Shown here in pieces: positions 17,355 through 26,752 of a stretch of DNA of 64,000 bases (the stretch's first letter is position 1; each line of letters opens with the position of its first letter). The position numbers and the translations under genes were made by a program. Under the pieces are notes generated by a model that was not told where the DNA came from, searched no databases, and was given only the letters and a program-made list of their open reading frames with translations. The stretch is from an uncultured Campylobacter sp. GTDB taxonomy: Bacteria; Campylobacterota; Campylobacteria; Campylobacterales; Campylobacteraceae. The DNA lies in assembly GCF_905373215.1 (NCBI RefSeq), contig NZ_CAJPRT010000001.1, forward strand, positions 186,001 to 250,000. The letters run 5' to 3'.

Positions 17355-18311
17355 CTAATCCGAGTAGTAAAATTTTATATCCTTTTTCAGTTGCGTCGGC
17401 AGCACGTTAAATTTAGTCCTAAAAATTTTAGAAAAATGCGATAAATTATTATATCCGACCATTTTGGCGGCTTCGTTTACGCTGATTTGATCTAGACTCA
17501 ATAGCTCTTTTGCAATCTCAAGCCGCTCATTTGTCAGCATCGCATAAACGCTCGTGCCAAAATATGCTTTAAAATCCCTTTTTAGTGCAAATTCGTTCGT
17601 AGCGCAAAGATGAGCGAGTTCTTTAATGCTAGGTGGATTTTGCATATTTTCGAGTAATATTTTCTTTGCTTTTTGAACTATTTTTATGCGATTTTCATCA
17701 AGACTAAACGCATTTTTAGGCTCATTAAATTTATGAAAACTTCTATAAAGCATCTCTAAAATTTTACTTTCCATAAAAATTTCGCGTATTTTGCCGTCGT
17801 ATATCGCGGCATTTTCGAGCTCTTTAAGGATGATATTTTGCACGGCGCTTGTTTTAAATTTCTTCATGCAAACGGCTTGATCTAAATTCAAATTTTTTAA
17901 AATTCCCAGCTCATTTGCAAAAGCGGTGCTAAGCGCTATGCAGGAGCTTTTATATTGTTTATTTTCAAGCTCGTGAACGCCACGCAATTTGCTTTGCATA
18001 GTTCCGAGCCAAAACTCACCTTTATTCAAGACGAATTGATCTTTATCCGATCTGAAGCAGATAGGATTTTCGCCCGTATTGAAAAATAAAAATGAATAGC
18101 GACTGCCCCGTTCGTGGCGATGCAAAAGGAAATCTCTGCAAATTATATCGCTGCTATAATATCCTATCTCTCCGCCCGTATAAAAAGAGCTAAAGTCGAA
18201 TTTTATACTTTCGCTTTCAAGCTCGGTTTTGTTATACCCACATTGCTTGGATGGCTCAATGTCGTTAGATATTTTTTGCAAAAAATCGTCTAAACTTATC
18301 TCTTTACTCAT
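17355..18311 (-). CDS. AraC-family transcriptional regulator
   Basis: A 318-residue DNA-binding regulator. The C-terminal hundred residues (about 212-312) form the double helix-turn-helix of the AraC/XylS family, with SIKELAHLCATNEFALKRDFKAYFGTSV as the first unit and ISVNEAAKMVGYNNLSHFSKIFRTKFNVLPTQLKK as the second. The N-terminal 200 residues would bind the inducer; they resemble PchR-type regulators of siderophore receptors in general layout. AAGGGATAAG precedes the ATG. The gene is divergent from a TonB-dependent receptor 110 bases away, the arrangement usual for regulators that sense a ferric siderophore and activate their own receptor gene. The specific siderophore cannot be told. Confidence 0.88.
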   Translation of the reverse strand: MSKEISLDDFLQKISNDIEPSKQCGYNKTELESESIKFDFSSFYTGGEIGYYSSDIICRDFLLHRHERGSRYSFLFFNTGENPICFRSDKDQFVLNKGEFWLGTMQSKLRGVHELENKQYKSSCIALSTAFANELGILKNLNLDQAVCMKKFKTSAVQNIILKELENAAIYDGKIREIFMESKILEMLYRSFHKFNEPKNAFSLDENRIKIVQKAKKILLENMQNPPSIKELAHLCATNEFALKRDFKAYFGTSVYAMLTNERLEIAKELLSLDQISVNEAAKMVGYNNLSHFSKIFRTKFNVLPTQLKKDIKFYYSD

Positions 18312-18360
18312 CTTATCCCTTTAGCGTTCAAAATACTCCCTCTGCCGTTTAGTATTTCTT

Positions 18361-18379
18361 GATAATGCATATCTTATTA
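18361..18379. promoter_or_regulatory. Candidate Fur box upstream of the TonB-dependent receptor
   Basis: GATAATGCATATCTTATTA matches 12 of 19 positions of the classic Fur consensus, with the first seven exact. It lies 42-60 bases before the receptor's GTG start, in the shared region with the AraC regulator, where iron repression would be expected. Confidence 0.45.
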
Positions 18380-18420
18380 TAGTAAAATGAGTTTAAATTT
18401 TAATAAGAAAAGGAGCGTTT

Positions 18421-20391
18421 GTGCGCACAATATATAAATTATCGCTGATCACTGCTATAGCGACAGCCGGAATATCGGGCGAGATAGAAAAACAGGACAA
18501 AAGCGTAAATTTGGGTGAAATTACCGTAGTCAGTGCTACGGGCTATCGGCAAAATATTCAAGACGCACCCGCTTCCATCTCCGTTCTTACGCAAAAAGAG
18601 ATACAAAAGCGCAACTACCAAGATATCTCCGCAATGCTAAAAGATTTGCCGAGTGCCTTTACCGCAACACTAGGCGCTGCATCGAGAAAAGGCATAAGTC
18701 TAAGAGGCCTATCTCAAAAATATACGAAAATTTTAATCGACGGCAAGCCTGCGACTAGCGATAGCGCTTATAAAGGATTAAGAAGTATCGGCAGTAGCCA
18801 AAATTTCTTGCCTCCCGCAAATACGATAGAGCGCATAGAGGTCATCCGCGGGCCTATGAGCTCGCTTTACGGCAGCGACGCTATGGGCGGAGTAATAAAT
18901 ATCATCACCAAGGGCTTTTCAAATGAGCTTAGCGGTAATGTAAACGGATACTATACTTTCGCTAAAAAATCGCAAATAAAAGGTGATTATCAAACGGGCT
19001 TTTATCTAAACGGAGCTATCGTCCCGGACGTGCTAGGTATCGCACTTTACGGTAGATTTTTTGAAAAGATAGAGGATAAAGAGCCTTATGCGAATAGAAA
19101 TAATGAAGAGACGAATATGGGCGCAAAACTGATGTATAACGTAACGCAAAATGATGAGGTAACGCTTGATTATCGTAAAGTAAATAATAAATTTAGGCGT
19201 ACATATGGGCGTACGCGAACAACCTCGGGAGGCAATAACGATATTGCGAAAGAGAATATGAAAGGCTACACCGCAAGCCTGTCTCATCAGGGAAAATACG
19301 ATAAATTTATGATAGATAGCTACGCAAATTACGATAGCATGAAAGAAAGCGGCGCCCAGGATCTGCGTCTTAGAACGACTACGCTAAATTCTAAAGGCTT
19401 ATATTTTTTCGATTCAAATGCTTTGAGTTTGGGCGTGCAATACCGAAGCGAGAGATTAAACGAAGCCGCTACTACCGCAGATGAGGCAAATGTCAAAAGA
19501 TGGGATTATTCGATCTATGGCGAGGATGATTTTTATCTAACTGACGATTTAACACTAACCGGTGGAATCAGATATAACCGCGATAAGGACTATGGCGGCC
19601 ATATATCGCCGCGCGCTTATGCCGTTTATCGTTTAAACGAAAGTTTTTCTATTAAAGGCGGCGTTTCGACGGGATATTCAACTCCGGATATTAAGCAGCG
19701 TAGCGAGGGCCTTGCCCTGCCATTTGCAGGAGGCCAGGGAGCGCAGATCGGCAGAAGCTCTCTAAAGCCCGAAAGTAGCATAAGCTACGAAGGCGGGTTT
19801 TCTTACGACGATAACGATAAATTTAACTTTAGCGCTACTGCGTTTTATACCGAAATCAAAGATGGAATTTCTACCAAATTAATTTGCCGTCCAAGACCAG
19901 GAAATCCTTGCGTGCATAACGGCAAAACTTACAGGCGCGGTATTTGGGACACTATAAATATCGGAGAAGCCGAGGTTAGGGGTCTAGAGCTAAGTAGCGA
20001 TTATCAAATTTTAGATAATTTGAAGCTGCATGCAAACTACGCCTATACGAAATCTGAGCAAAAAACGGGTAGCGAGAAGGGCAAAACCTTAAATAATTTT
20101 CCAATCCATTCGGTAAAGCTAGGATTTGATTACGACGTAAGCTCCAAGCTAAACTTATGGTCGCAAATAAATTATTATAGTAGGACGCGCGATAGCCTAA
20201 GCTACGATGAGGATATCCGCTCATACACGCTTTTTGATCTGGGCGCGAGCTATAAAGTCACAAAAGACGCAAGTTTAAATTTTACGCTTTATAACATATT
20301 CAACGAATTCGTACTAACGCGCTCGGGAAATTATCAAATGATGGTCGTAGACGGGATGAAGGCGCAGGTTGGATTTAACGTGAACTTTTAA
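18421..20391 (+). CDS. TonB-dependent receptor, ferric catecholate type
   Basis: A 656-residue outer-membrane receptor. It starts at GTG with AAGGAG four bases upstream. A signal peptide (about 1-20) is followed by a TonB-box-like GEITVVSAT (about 33-41), a plug domain with APASISVLTQKEI, LRGLSQKYTKILIDGKPA and ERIEVIRGPMSSLYGSDAMGGVINIITK, and a 22-strand-type barrel ending in the aromatic-terminal QVGFNVNF. The plug wording is that of the FepA/CfrA/IrgA group of ferric enterobactin and related catecholate receptors; a small barrel insert contains a cysteine pair (ICRPRPGNPC) as in several such receptors. Divergent AraC regulator, candidate Fur box and downstream PepSY gene all support iron uptake. 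The ligand is inferred by type only. Confidence 0.9.
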   Translation: MRTIYKLSLITAIATAGISGEIEKQDKSVNLGEITVVSATGYRQNIQDAPASISVLTQKEIQKRNYQDISAMLKDLPSAFTATLGAASRKGISLRGLSQKYTKILIDGKPATSDSAYKGLRSIGSSQNFLPPANTIERIEVIRGPMSSLYGSDAMGGVINIITKGFSNELSGNVNGYYTFAKKSQIKGDYQTGFYLNGAIVPDVLGIALYGRFFEKIEDKEPYANRNNEETNMGAKLMYNVTQNDEVTLDYRKVNNKFRRTYGRTRTTSGGNNDIAKENMKGYTASLSHQGKYDKFMIDSYANYDSMKESGAQDLRLRTTTLNSKGLYFFDSNALSLGVQYRSERLNEAATTADEANVKRWDYSIYGEDDFYLTDDLTLTGGIRYNRDKDYGGHISPRAYAVYRLNESFSIKGGVSTGYSTPDIKQRSEGLALPFAGGQGAQIGRSSLKPESSISYEGGFSYDDNDKFNFSATAFYTEIKDGISTKLICRPRPGNPCVHNGKTYRRGIWDTINIGEAEVRGLELSSDYQILDNLKLHANYAYTKSEQKTGSEKGKTLNNFPIHSVKLGFDYDVSSKLNLWSQINYYSRTRDSLSYDEDIRSYTLFDLGASYKVTKDASLNFTLYNIFNEFVLTRSGNYQMMVVDGMKAQVGFNVNF

Positions 20392-20440
20392 ATTCTCGGC
20401 GCATAAATTTCGTCCGCGGATTTAAAATTTAAGGAAATTA

Positions 20441-21586
20441 ATGGCGATTCTAAAAAGGAAAAAATTTTGGTTCAACGTCCATCTTGTTTTGACGCTTATA
20501 TGCTGCGTGCCGATCTTAATCGTAGCCCTTAGCGGCGCTATTATCTCGTATCATGATGAGATTATAGATGCGTTAAATCAAAGCAAATCTTTCGTGAGCC
20601 CGAGCGGAAAAGACGCTCTTAAGCCCGCCAAAATTTTAAATATTTTCAGAAAAGCCAAGCCCGGTTTTATGCTTAGTTATTATAGAATTCCGCAAAATAA
20701 AAACGAAGCGATTAGGCTTTCCGGTACAGATTCTGGCGGCGAGTTTAAATCATATTTTATAGATCCTTATAGCGGTGAAATTACTTCGGAAAACATAGGT
20801 GATACGTTTATCGGTGTAATGCTAAACCTACATACCAATCTGGGATTTGGGCTAAGCAAAAACGAAACTCTGCGGCTAATAGGCAAAAATATCGTGGCGC
20901 TTAGCACGGTTATGTTTATTTTGGTCTTAATTTCAGGCGCGGTGATTTATTATCCTAGTTTTAGAGGGAAAATTTTACGTGCATTTAGGATAAATTTTAA
21001 AGCTAGAGGTTATGCTTTTTTATATAGCTTACATGGCGCAGTCGGAGCTTTGCTGCTGCCTATTTTGCTTACGATAAGCGCTAGCGGGCTTTATTGGTCG
21101 TATGATTGGATAGCCAAAATCACCAACAGAGCGCTAGGCGAAAAGGAAATTTTTAGAAAAACGAGTTTTACCGAAGTGCGAGGATTTTCGCTCGAGGATG
21201 AAGATAAAATTTTAAATTTGCAGACGGTATTTGATATTTTTAAGCGTGAACGCGGTGAAAACTACGAATTCTTCAATATTATCGCTCAAAAAGATGGAGA
21301 AAATTTTATGATCTTTTATTTCGATAAAGGCGAAAAGAGCGAAGAGCATATGAATACGATGAGCGTAAACGTTAAAAAGGGCATCTTGCGGCATGCTCGC
21401 TATGATGATACGAAAAGTACCATGCCGCGCCCTTTTGCTATACATAAAGCCGTTTTGAGCGTGCATTCGGGCTATATCTTTGGCGAGGCGGGTAAGTTCT
21501 TGTTTTGCGTAGCGGCGATTTCAGTGTTATTTTTTATAGTTACGGGATTTTGGATGAGCATAAAAAGAATTTATAAGAAAAGATAA
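20441..21586 (+). CDS. PepSY-associated transmembrane protein
   Basis: A 381-residue inner-membrane protein of the PepSY_TM (PiuB-like) family, members of which are found beside siderophore receptors and are thought to reduce or release iron from the imported complex. Membrane helices are at about 13-35 (with SGAIISYHDEI, a typical histidine-bearing segment), 152-174, 196-220 (with LHGAVGALLLPILL and a histidine) and 350-372; between them lie two soluble PepSY-like regions. AAGGAAATTA precedes the ATG. It starts 50 bases after the receptor stop and is very likely in its operon. The reductase role is inference from family and context. Confidence 0.85.
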   Translation: MAILKRKKFWFNVHLVLTLICCVPILIVALSGAIISYHDEIIDALNQSKSFVSPSGKDALKPAKILNIFRKAKPGFMLSYYRIPQNKNEAIRLSGTDSGGEFKSYFIDPYSGEITSENIGDTFIGVMLNLHTNLGFGLSKNETLRLIGKNIVALSTVMFILVLISGAVIYYPSFRGKILRAFRINFKARGYAFLYSLHGAVGALLLPILLTISASGLYWSYDWIAKITNRALGEKEIFRKTSFTEVRGFSLEDEDKILNLQTVFDIFKRERGENYEFFNIIAQKDGENFMIFYFDKGEKSEEHMNTMSVNVKKGILRHARYDDTKSTMPRPFAIHKAVLSVHSGYIFGEAGKFLFCVAAISVLFFIVTGFWMSIKRIYKKR

Positions 21587-21775
21587 ATCTACGAATTCAA
21601 AGCGGAGAGATAGCTTGTCCGCGGCGTAAATTTAAAATTTTACCCGAAGCAAGATCGCTTCTTTTCAGTTAATAAAATTTTATGTGTAGCGCTTTGAAAT
21701 ACTGCGTGCAGAGTCTTTGTGGGCCTTGTGCCGCATTTTGATTTTGTTAAATTTGCTTCGGCGTTTCAACCGCAC

Positions 21776-22708
21776 TTATTTACCGCTCATAAAATCCCTA
21801 ATATTCTGCGCGATCATCTTTATCAGCCGTTTGCGAGCCTCGACGCTCGCCCATGCGATGTGGGGCGTGATGACGACGTTGCGGCGATTTTTTACTCGCA
21901 GCAGCGGATGATCCGCCCTCATCGGCTCTGTTTGCAGCACGTCAAGCGCCGTGCGCAGGCCTCGCTCGTCCACGGCGCGAGCCAGCGCGTCCTCATCCAC
22001 GATGCCGCCGCGGCCGAAATTCATCAAGATCGCCCCCTCTTTCATCTTCGCAAGCTCCGCCTCGCCGATCAATCCCGCCGTTTTTTCATTTAGCGGGGCG
22101 TGGATTGAGACGATGTCGCAAGCTCTCAAAAGCGTGTCCAGGCTCACTCTGGCGAACTCGCCGTTATCGTTCGCGCCGCTGGTGGAGTAGTATCTCACGT
22201 TCGCGCCGAACGCGGCGGCGATGCGGGCGAGCTTTACGCCGATCTGTCCAAGCCCGATAACGCCGAATTCTTTGCCGTAAATTTCGCTGATGGGCGCATC
22301 AATGTGAGTAAAAATTTCGCTCTCACACCATTTGCCGCTGCTGCCGTAATCCGCGTAGTATCCGAGCGCGTTGGTTAGCGCAAACAGCGACGCGAAGGTC
22401 TGCTGCACGACGCTTTGCGTCGAATAGCCCGCCACATTTTTCACTGCGATGCCGCGAGCCTGCGCGGCCTGCATATCGATATTATTCGTGCCAGTGGCGC
22501 TGACGCAGATCAGCTTAAGCGCGGTTTGCGCCATGATCTCGTCCGCGATTAGGACTTTGTTGGTGATGACGACATCGGCGCCCGCTAGGCGTTGCGCGGT
22601 TTGCGCGGGCTCGGTCATCTCATAGCTTTCAAACTCGCCCAAGCTCGCGATCTCGCTAAGATCGGCATCTCCTCCCAGCGTCGCGGCATCCAAACATACG
22701 ATTTTCAT
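21776..22708 (-). CDS. D-2-hydroxyacid dehydrogenase (NAD-dependent)
   Basis: A 310-residue cytoplasmic oxidoreductase that interconverts 2-oxoacids and D-2-hydroxyacids with NAD(P)H; glycerate, hydroxypyruvate and lactate are the usual substrates. The Rossmann motif GLGQIG is at 152-157. The catalytic triad of the family is visible: R233 in NFGRGGIVDE, E261 in ALDVLQTEPM and H283 in TPHIAW. Length fits (about 310-330). AAAGGGGGAAAT precedes the ATG. Downstream in the same strand direction (before it in transcription) lie the glutathionylspermidine-synthase-like and UPF0323 genes, the order also known in C. jejuni (Cj0371-Cj0373). The gaps of 580 and 780 bases here mean they may no longer be one transcript. 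Confidence 0.9.
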   Translation of the reverse strand: MKIVCLDAATLGGDADLSEIASLGEFESYEMTEPAQTAQRLAGADVVITNKVLIADEIMAQTALKLICVSATGTNNIDMQAAQARGIAVKNVAGYSTQSVVQQTFASLFALTNALGYYADYGSSGKWCESEIFTHIDAPISEIYGKEFGVIGLGQIGVKLARIAAAFGANVRYYSTSGANDNGEFARVSLDTLLRACDIVSIHAPLNEKTAGLIGEAELAKMKEGAILMNFGRGGIVDEDALARAVDERGLRTALDVLQTEPMRADHPLLRVKNRRNVVITPHIAWASVEARKRLIKMIAQNIRDFMSGK

Positions 22709-23287
22709 ATTTCCCCCTTTGCGTTTTAAAATTTTAAGCCATGGCTGCGCGGCTAAATTTAGCCGCTAAATTCCGTCGCGCAGTCGAAGCATGGTGCTTA
22801 AACGGTAAATTTTAACTCACGAAATTTAGCTATTGCGGAAATTTACTCTAGCGAAATTTTACTATTGCGAATTCTACCCTCGCGAAATTTAACTCAGCGG
22901 CGCGCGGGGCGTTAAATTTTAAAATTCTAACTCGCATCAAAATAAGCGGTAAATTTTACCGCCGCTGAACCCTGCGTCTAAATTTTGAAATTCTAATTTG
23001 CGCCGAAGTGAGAGATCAATTTTTGCCGCTCGCGTTTAAATTTTAAAATTTAGCTCGCGCAAATCTTGCTCTGCACGGAATTTAGTTCGCGCCAATTTAG
23101 CCTGCTCGAAATTTTATCTGCGCAGAATTCCAGTAGCGACGCTACGTTAAATTTTGCCGTAGCCTCCAGCGTTAAATTTCACCGCCGCCCAGCGATAAAA
23201 TTTACCGCCGCGAGAGCCTTGCCGCCAAAGCTACTGCCAAAATACTCCGCCTTAAAATTTCTCAAATTTTTAAAATTTGCCGCGCCG
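22709..23287. other. Intergenic region of degenerate short repeats, no gene
   Basis: About 580 bases built from loosely repeated phrases such as CGAAATTTA, GCGAAATTTTAC, AAATTTTAAAATTC and GGTAAATTTTACCGCC, the last a short inverted repeat. No gene or RNA recognised. Confidence 0.5.
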
Positions 23288-24472
23288 CTACTTCGCGTCC
23301 TCGATGTAGTGCCCCACAAATTTTGAGAGATTATTGAGTATCTCGCCGCCCTTGCGGAAGCCTAGCGCGCAGCCCTCAAAGGCGAAAAATACCCCCGCTT
23401 GGTAGCTCTGGGCGCGCTCGTCTTTGTTTAGCTCGTAAAATTCCTGATATAAAAATTTCTGATTTCCGTAGTCGCCGCCATTTTCCTCTATCTTTCTGCC
23501 GTCGGCGTCGAAGATCGCTACGTTCGCCCCCTCGCGCGCCAAAAACGGCTTTTTGATCATCTTTTTGCCGATGATCGGCGAAAAGGAGCTTTGTAGCAGC
23601 AGCGGGTGGTTTGGATACAGATCCCACAGGATTTTCATAATCCCCTTACTTTGGAAAAGCAGCGTGTATGCGGGATTTAGGATGATCGCCTTTTGGTTTT
23701 GCACGATGTTTTTTAAGATGAGCGCAAGCTCGCCCTCCTCGATCGCGATCGCCTCCCAAGGGATGAGCTTGAACCAATACTCGTAGTTTTCGCCCTCAAA
23801 AAACACGCCCTCTTCGTCGTTAAATTCCACCTCGTCCACGTAGGCAAAGCGCGTCTTAAAGCCTGCATCCTCCGCGGTCTGCTGCAAAAGTTTCGTCGTC
23901 TTTTCGTCCTCGACGTTGCCCGCGACGCTGCTAAATAGAATTTTCCACCCCTCGTAAAATTTGGAAAAGTCCTCGAGCTCGCCGTCAAGCACCACGAGCC
24001 GCTTGAAATTATCGCGCAGCGCGTCGTAGAGGTCGTTGAACTGGCTCGCCTCGTCCATGCCGTTTTCTTTGAGCATCGCCCACTGGATGATCGCCGTCTC
24101 AAACACCGCCGTGGGCGTGTCGGCGTTAAATTCTATCAGCTTGATAGGCTTGCCGTCCAGCCCGCCTGCGAAATCAAAGCGCCCGTATAGGTGCCAGTGT
24201 ACTTCGTTTTCCCAGCTTTGCTTGATTAGATCGACGAGGTTGAAGGGGATGCCGAGCTCGTGGAAGAGGTTGTTGTCGATGACGTGCTGCGCGGCTGCGA
24301 CAAACATCTCATATAGCTCGTTCGCCGCTTCGTAATACGCATCCGCTTCCGCAGCGCTCACGCGCACGATCTCGTCACTGACGTAAGGGGTCTCATCGGC
24401 GTCCGTGTGCCAGTAAAAGCCGAGCTTTTCGAGATACTCGTTGCTTAGCGGCGTTATCTTTTTTAGTTGCAT
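23288..24472 (-). CDS. Glutathionylspermidine synthase family protein (ATP-grasp)
   Basis: A 394-residue protein matching the synthetase part of the GspS/YgiC/YjfC family, ATP-grasp ligases that join a carboxylate to an amine. The N-terminal half has the FGRFDFAGGLDGKPIKLIEFNADTPTAVFETA-type wording (about 97-128) that holds conserved Asn and Asp of the peptide pocket; the C-terminal half has KKPFLAREGANVAIFD and YQAGVFFAFEGCALGFRKGG, typical nucleotide- and metal-binding stretches. There is no amidase domain, so it is not the bifunctional enteric enzyme, and the true substrate is unknown. AAAAAGGAAAA precedes the ATG. It sits between the D-2-hydroxyacid dehydrogenase and the UPF0323 lipoprotein, its usual neighbours in Campylobacter. 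Confidence 0.88.
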   Translation of the reverse strand: MQLKKITPLSNEYLEKLGFYWHTDADETPYVSDEIVRVSAAEADAYYEAANELYEMFVAAAQHVIDNNLFHELGIPFNLVDLIKQSWENEVHWHLYGRFDFAGGLDGKPIKLIEFNADTPTAVFETAIIQWAMLKENGMDEASQFNDLYDALRDNFKRLVVLDGELEDFSKFYEGWKILFSSVAGNVEDEKTTKLLQQTAEDAGFKTRFAYVDEVEFNDEEGVFFEGENYEYWFKLIPWEAIAIEEGELALILKNIVQNQKAIILNPAYTLLFQSKGIMKILWDLYPNHPLLLQSSFSPIIGKKMIKKPFLAREGANVAIFDADGRKIEENGGDYGNQKFLYQEFYELNKDERAQSYQAGVFFAFEGCALGFRKGGEILNNLSKFVGHYIEDAK

Positions 24473-25252
24473 AGATTTTCCTTTTTATGTAAATTTTAAA
24501 ATTCCGCCCGCAGCGCAAAACAAATATAGCACTAGTCGCTGCCGGCGTATCTTGCGAGCGCAGCGAAGCAGAATAAAACGCGAGCTATGGGCTCGCACCT
24601 CTAAGCGCACCGGTTAATCAGAGCTCGGCGGGCGAGCGGTGCATTGCCCCGTCGCAGAGTGGCACCTCTTTTGCAAGAAATACACCCTTGCAAGTAGCCC
24701 CTCCTCGGCTTCCTCAAAAACTACGGCACGACTTAATCGCGCGATGCTGCGACCTAGATTTCGCTCGGGTAAATTTACTCACTTTAGCACCGCTTGGCGA
24801 TATAAAATTTGCCGCAAGAAGCGCTGCGATACGAAATCCGATTGCGGATGCGGTGATTAAAACTCCCACCGTAGCACGGCCTCGCTCGCCTTAATGTCGC
24901 GTCGCAATATAAAATTTTATCGCACGACGCTGCCTTTCATATCAAAATTTCGCCGCGTGGCAATACCTCAGTAAAAAATGCAATCCGATGCGCTCGGCAG
25001 CGGGCGCGAATTCCACCTCGTCATAACATCGCCGCGGCAATAATTACAAACTTGCTATACGCATAGTGACTAGGACATTGTCCCCCGAGCGATACGTAAT
25101 TTGCCGTATCGAATTTCACCGAAAACGTGCCATACGGAGTGCGCTTTCGTTTTAGCTAAAATTCTACTGCGACGGAATTTTGCTCGCTTTCAAGTGCCGC
25201 GTGTTAAAATTTAAACTCGCCGCGCAAAGTCGCCGTATATTTCAAAGCGCGT
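24473..25252. other. Long intergenic region, no gene seen
   Basis: About 780 bases of mixed composition between the GspS-like and UPF0323 genes. Short open frames exist (for example 24639-24860 plus) but lack ribosome sites and recognisable content. No tRNA or other RNA was recognised. Confidence 0.45.
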
Positions 25253-25840
25253 TTAGCCGCCGAAAAAACCGCCGCTCTTGCCGCTCTTACTTCCGCCGAA
25301 AAAACCGCTTCTGCCGCTTCGCGCCTTATCGTTTTGCTGCTTTGCTTGATTGAAGCTATCGACGCTTCTAGAATATGCGCTAGGGCTTTTATAGGCGGTT
25401 TGGCGCTGGCTTTGATAGGCAGGGTTGTTAAACAGCTTGCCGCCGATCCATGAGCCGATGATGGCGCCTGCAGCGCTTGCCAAGATCGCTTCGCCCAGGC
25501 TCATGCCGCCGCTGCTAAGCTGCGCGTTTTGGTTGGTTAAATTTGAAGTGCCGGCGTCGATTTTGGCGTTTTCTTCGGCTAGAAGGGCTTTGGTTTCCTC
25601 ATCGCTTAAAATTCTCTCCGTGCCGTCGAGCGATCTTAAGATAATCTGGGTTTTTTCGCTTGGAAATTCCTCTAAAATTTTATATTTTCCCGGCGCGACC
25701 TCTTCAAGCCGCACGAGCGCGCCTTCTTGCAGACGGACGTTTTGCTCCTGCCCCCTATCGTCGCAGCCTGCTAACGAGCCCGCCATAACGAGCCCGAAGC
25801 CGCTTACCAGCGCATAGCTAGCGATTTTGCGTAGTTTCAT
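25253..25840 (-). CDS. UPF0323 family lipoprotein
   Basis: A 195-residue lipoprotein of the UPF0323 family, found in Campylobacter and Helicobacter. The signal peptide ends in the lipobox LAGC, with the lipidated cysteine at 26. The middle has a glycine-rich hydrophobic stretch (SLGEAILASAAGAIIGSWIGGKLF, given here as the segment near 113-137) and the C-terminus is Ser/Gly/Lys-rich, ending in repeated FFGG. Function is unknown; the C. jejuni member (Cj0371) has been linked to virulence-related traits. AAAGGATC precedes the ATG, which overlaps the stop of the upstream HTH gene in an ATGA junction, so the two are translationally coupled. Confidence 0.9.
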   Translation of the reverse strand: MKLRKIASYALVSGFGLVMAGSLAGCDDRGQEQNVRLQEGALVRLEEVAPGKYKILEEFPSEKTQIILRSLDGTERILSDEETKALLAEENAKIDAGTSNLTNQNAQLSSGGMSLGEAILASAAGAIIGSWIGGKLFNNPAYQSQRQTAYKSPSAYSRSVDSFNQAKQQNDKARSGRSGFFGGSKSGKSGGFFGG

Positions 25841-26475
25841 TTAGATCCTTTCAGTGATTTTATATCTAGGCTTTGATTTATCAAAAGTTCGTTTCCCTCG
25901 ACGCGGATAAACTCGCTCTTGCCGATATTTTCGATGATTAGGCTTTGCGCTTTGAGGCGTTTTTTGCGTTTGAGCGATTTTACGAATTTTGCAAGGCTCG
26001 TCCATTCGCTACGATCGAAGGTTTTTTCTTTGATTTCGACATCATAGGGTTTGGCCTCGCGGCTTTTGCTCGAAAGCAGCGGTTTGTCAAAAAATGATAA
26101 AAAATACCTGAGCTTCTCGTCGCGCTCCTTATACATCAGCTTGATTTCATCTTTCGAGGCGATTAAAATTTCCTCTTTTTCTTTGTGAAGCCTGTCCTTA
26201 TCGCTTTGCAGTGCTTCGATTTTACCTTTTAGCTCGGAGATTTCTTTGATGAGATAGTCGATGAAGCTTTGAGTGCCCGCCCCACCGCCAGTACGCGTGC
26301 TTTTTGCAGAGCCTTGCGAAGCGGGCTCGCTTTGTTGCATTTCATCATCTAAAAGCACGTAGCGTACGCCGCCGCTTTCCTCGGCGCGCAAGGAATTTCT
26401 ACGGATGCGGTTATAGACGGCTTCTTTTGAAATTCCTAAAATTTCGGCTGCTTCGCCGATCGAGACTTTTTTCAT
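25837..26475 (-). CDS. Helix-turn-helix protein with coiled coil
   Basis: A 212-residue protein of the MerR/excisionase-like HTH type. Residues 4-42 (VSIGEAAEILGISKEAVYNRIRR and a following beta wing) read as a winged DNA-binding helix-turn-helix; a Ser/Gly/Gln linker (about 47-68) leads to a long coiled coil (about 74-132, heptads of Ile/Leu among Lys/Glu) and a basic C-terminal domain. It may regulate the UPF0323 lipoprotein gene, whose start it overlaps by four bases, or organise DNA. I know no characterised homologue with certainty. No convincing ribosome site is seen close to the ATG, though AAAAGGC lies further up. Confidence 0.75.
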   Translation of the reverse strand: MKKVSIGEAAEILGISKEAVYNRIRRNSLRAEESGGVRYVLLDDEMQQSEPASQGSAKSTRTGGGAGTQSFIDYLIKEISELKGKIEALQSDKDRLHKEKEEILIASKDEIKLMYKERDEKLRYFLSFFDKPLLSSKSREAKPYDVEIKEKTFDRSEWTSLAKFVKSLKRKKRLKAQSLIIENIGKSEFIRVEGNELLINQSLDIKSLKGSK

Positions 26476-26752
26476 ACAAAGATGCCTTTTAGCGTTTTAG
26501 GTAATTATTGCTAAATTTGCCTAAAATAGGCATTAAACGCTTCGTTTACAAAGATAGATTCCGCCTTACCGCAGCCGGCGCGCGATAAATTCCGCTCGCT
26601 CGCGCCCGCTAGATATAAAATTTCGCTTCGCTTGCAAAAGCCGCGCAAATTATTTTTTGCTGAGGTTTTAAAATTTTAGCCCAATAATGTTGCTTAATTA
26701 AGTATATTTTTTATACACTTACAAAAAATTTTAGTATTTCAAAGGAGGCGAA

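Noticed and set aside
24639..24860. 73-codon plus-strand open frame before the UPF0323 gene
   Set aside because: No ribosome site, overlaps a second chance frame, no recognisable content.
24473..25252. Search for tRNA or CRISPR in the long gaps
   Set aside because: No tRNA T-loop pattern and no regularly spaced direct repeats with unique spacers were seen in this or other gaps.
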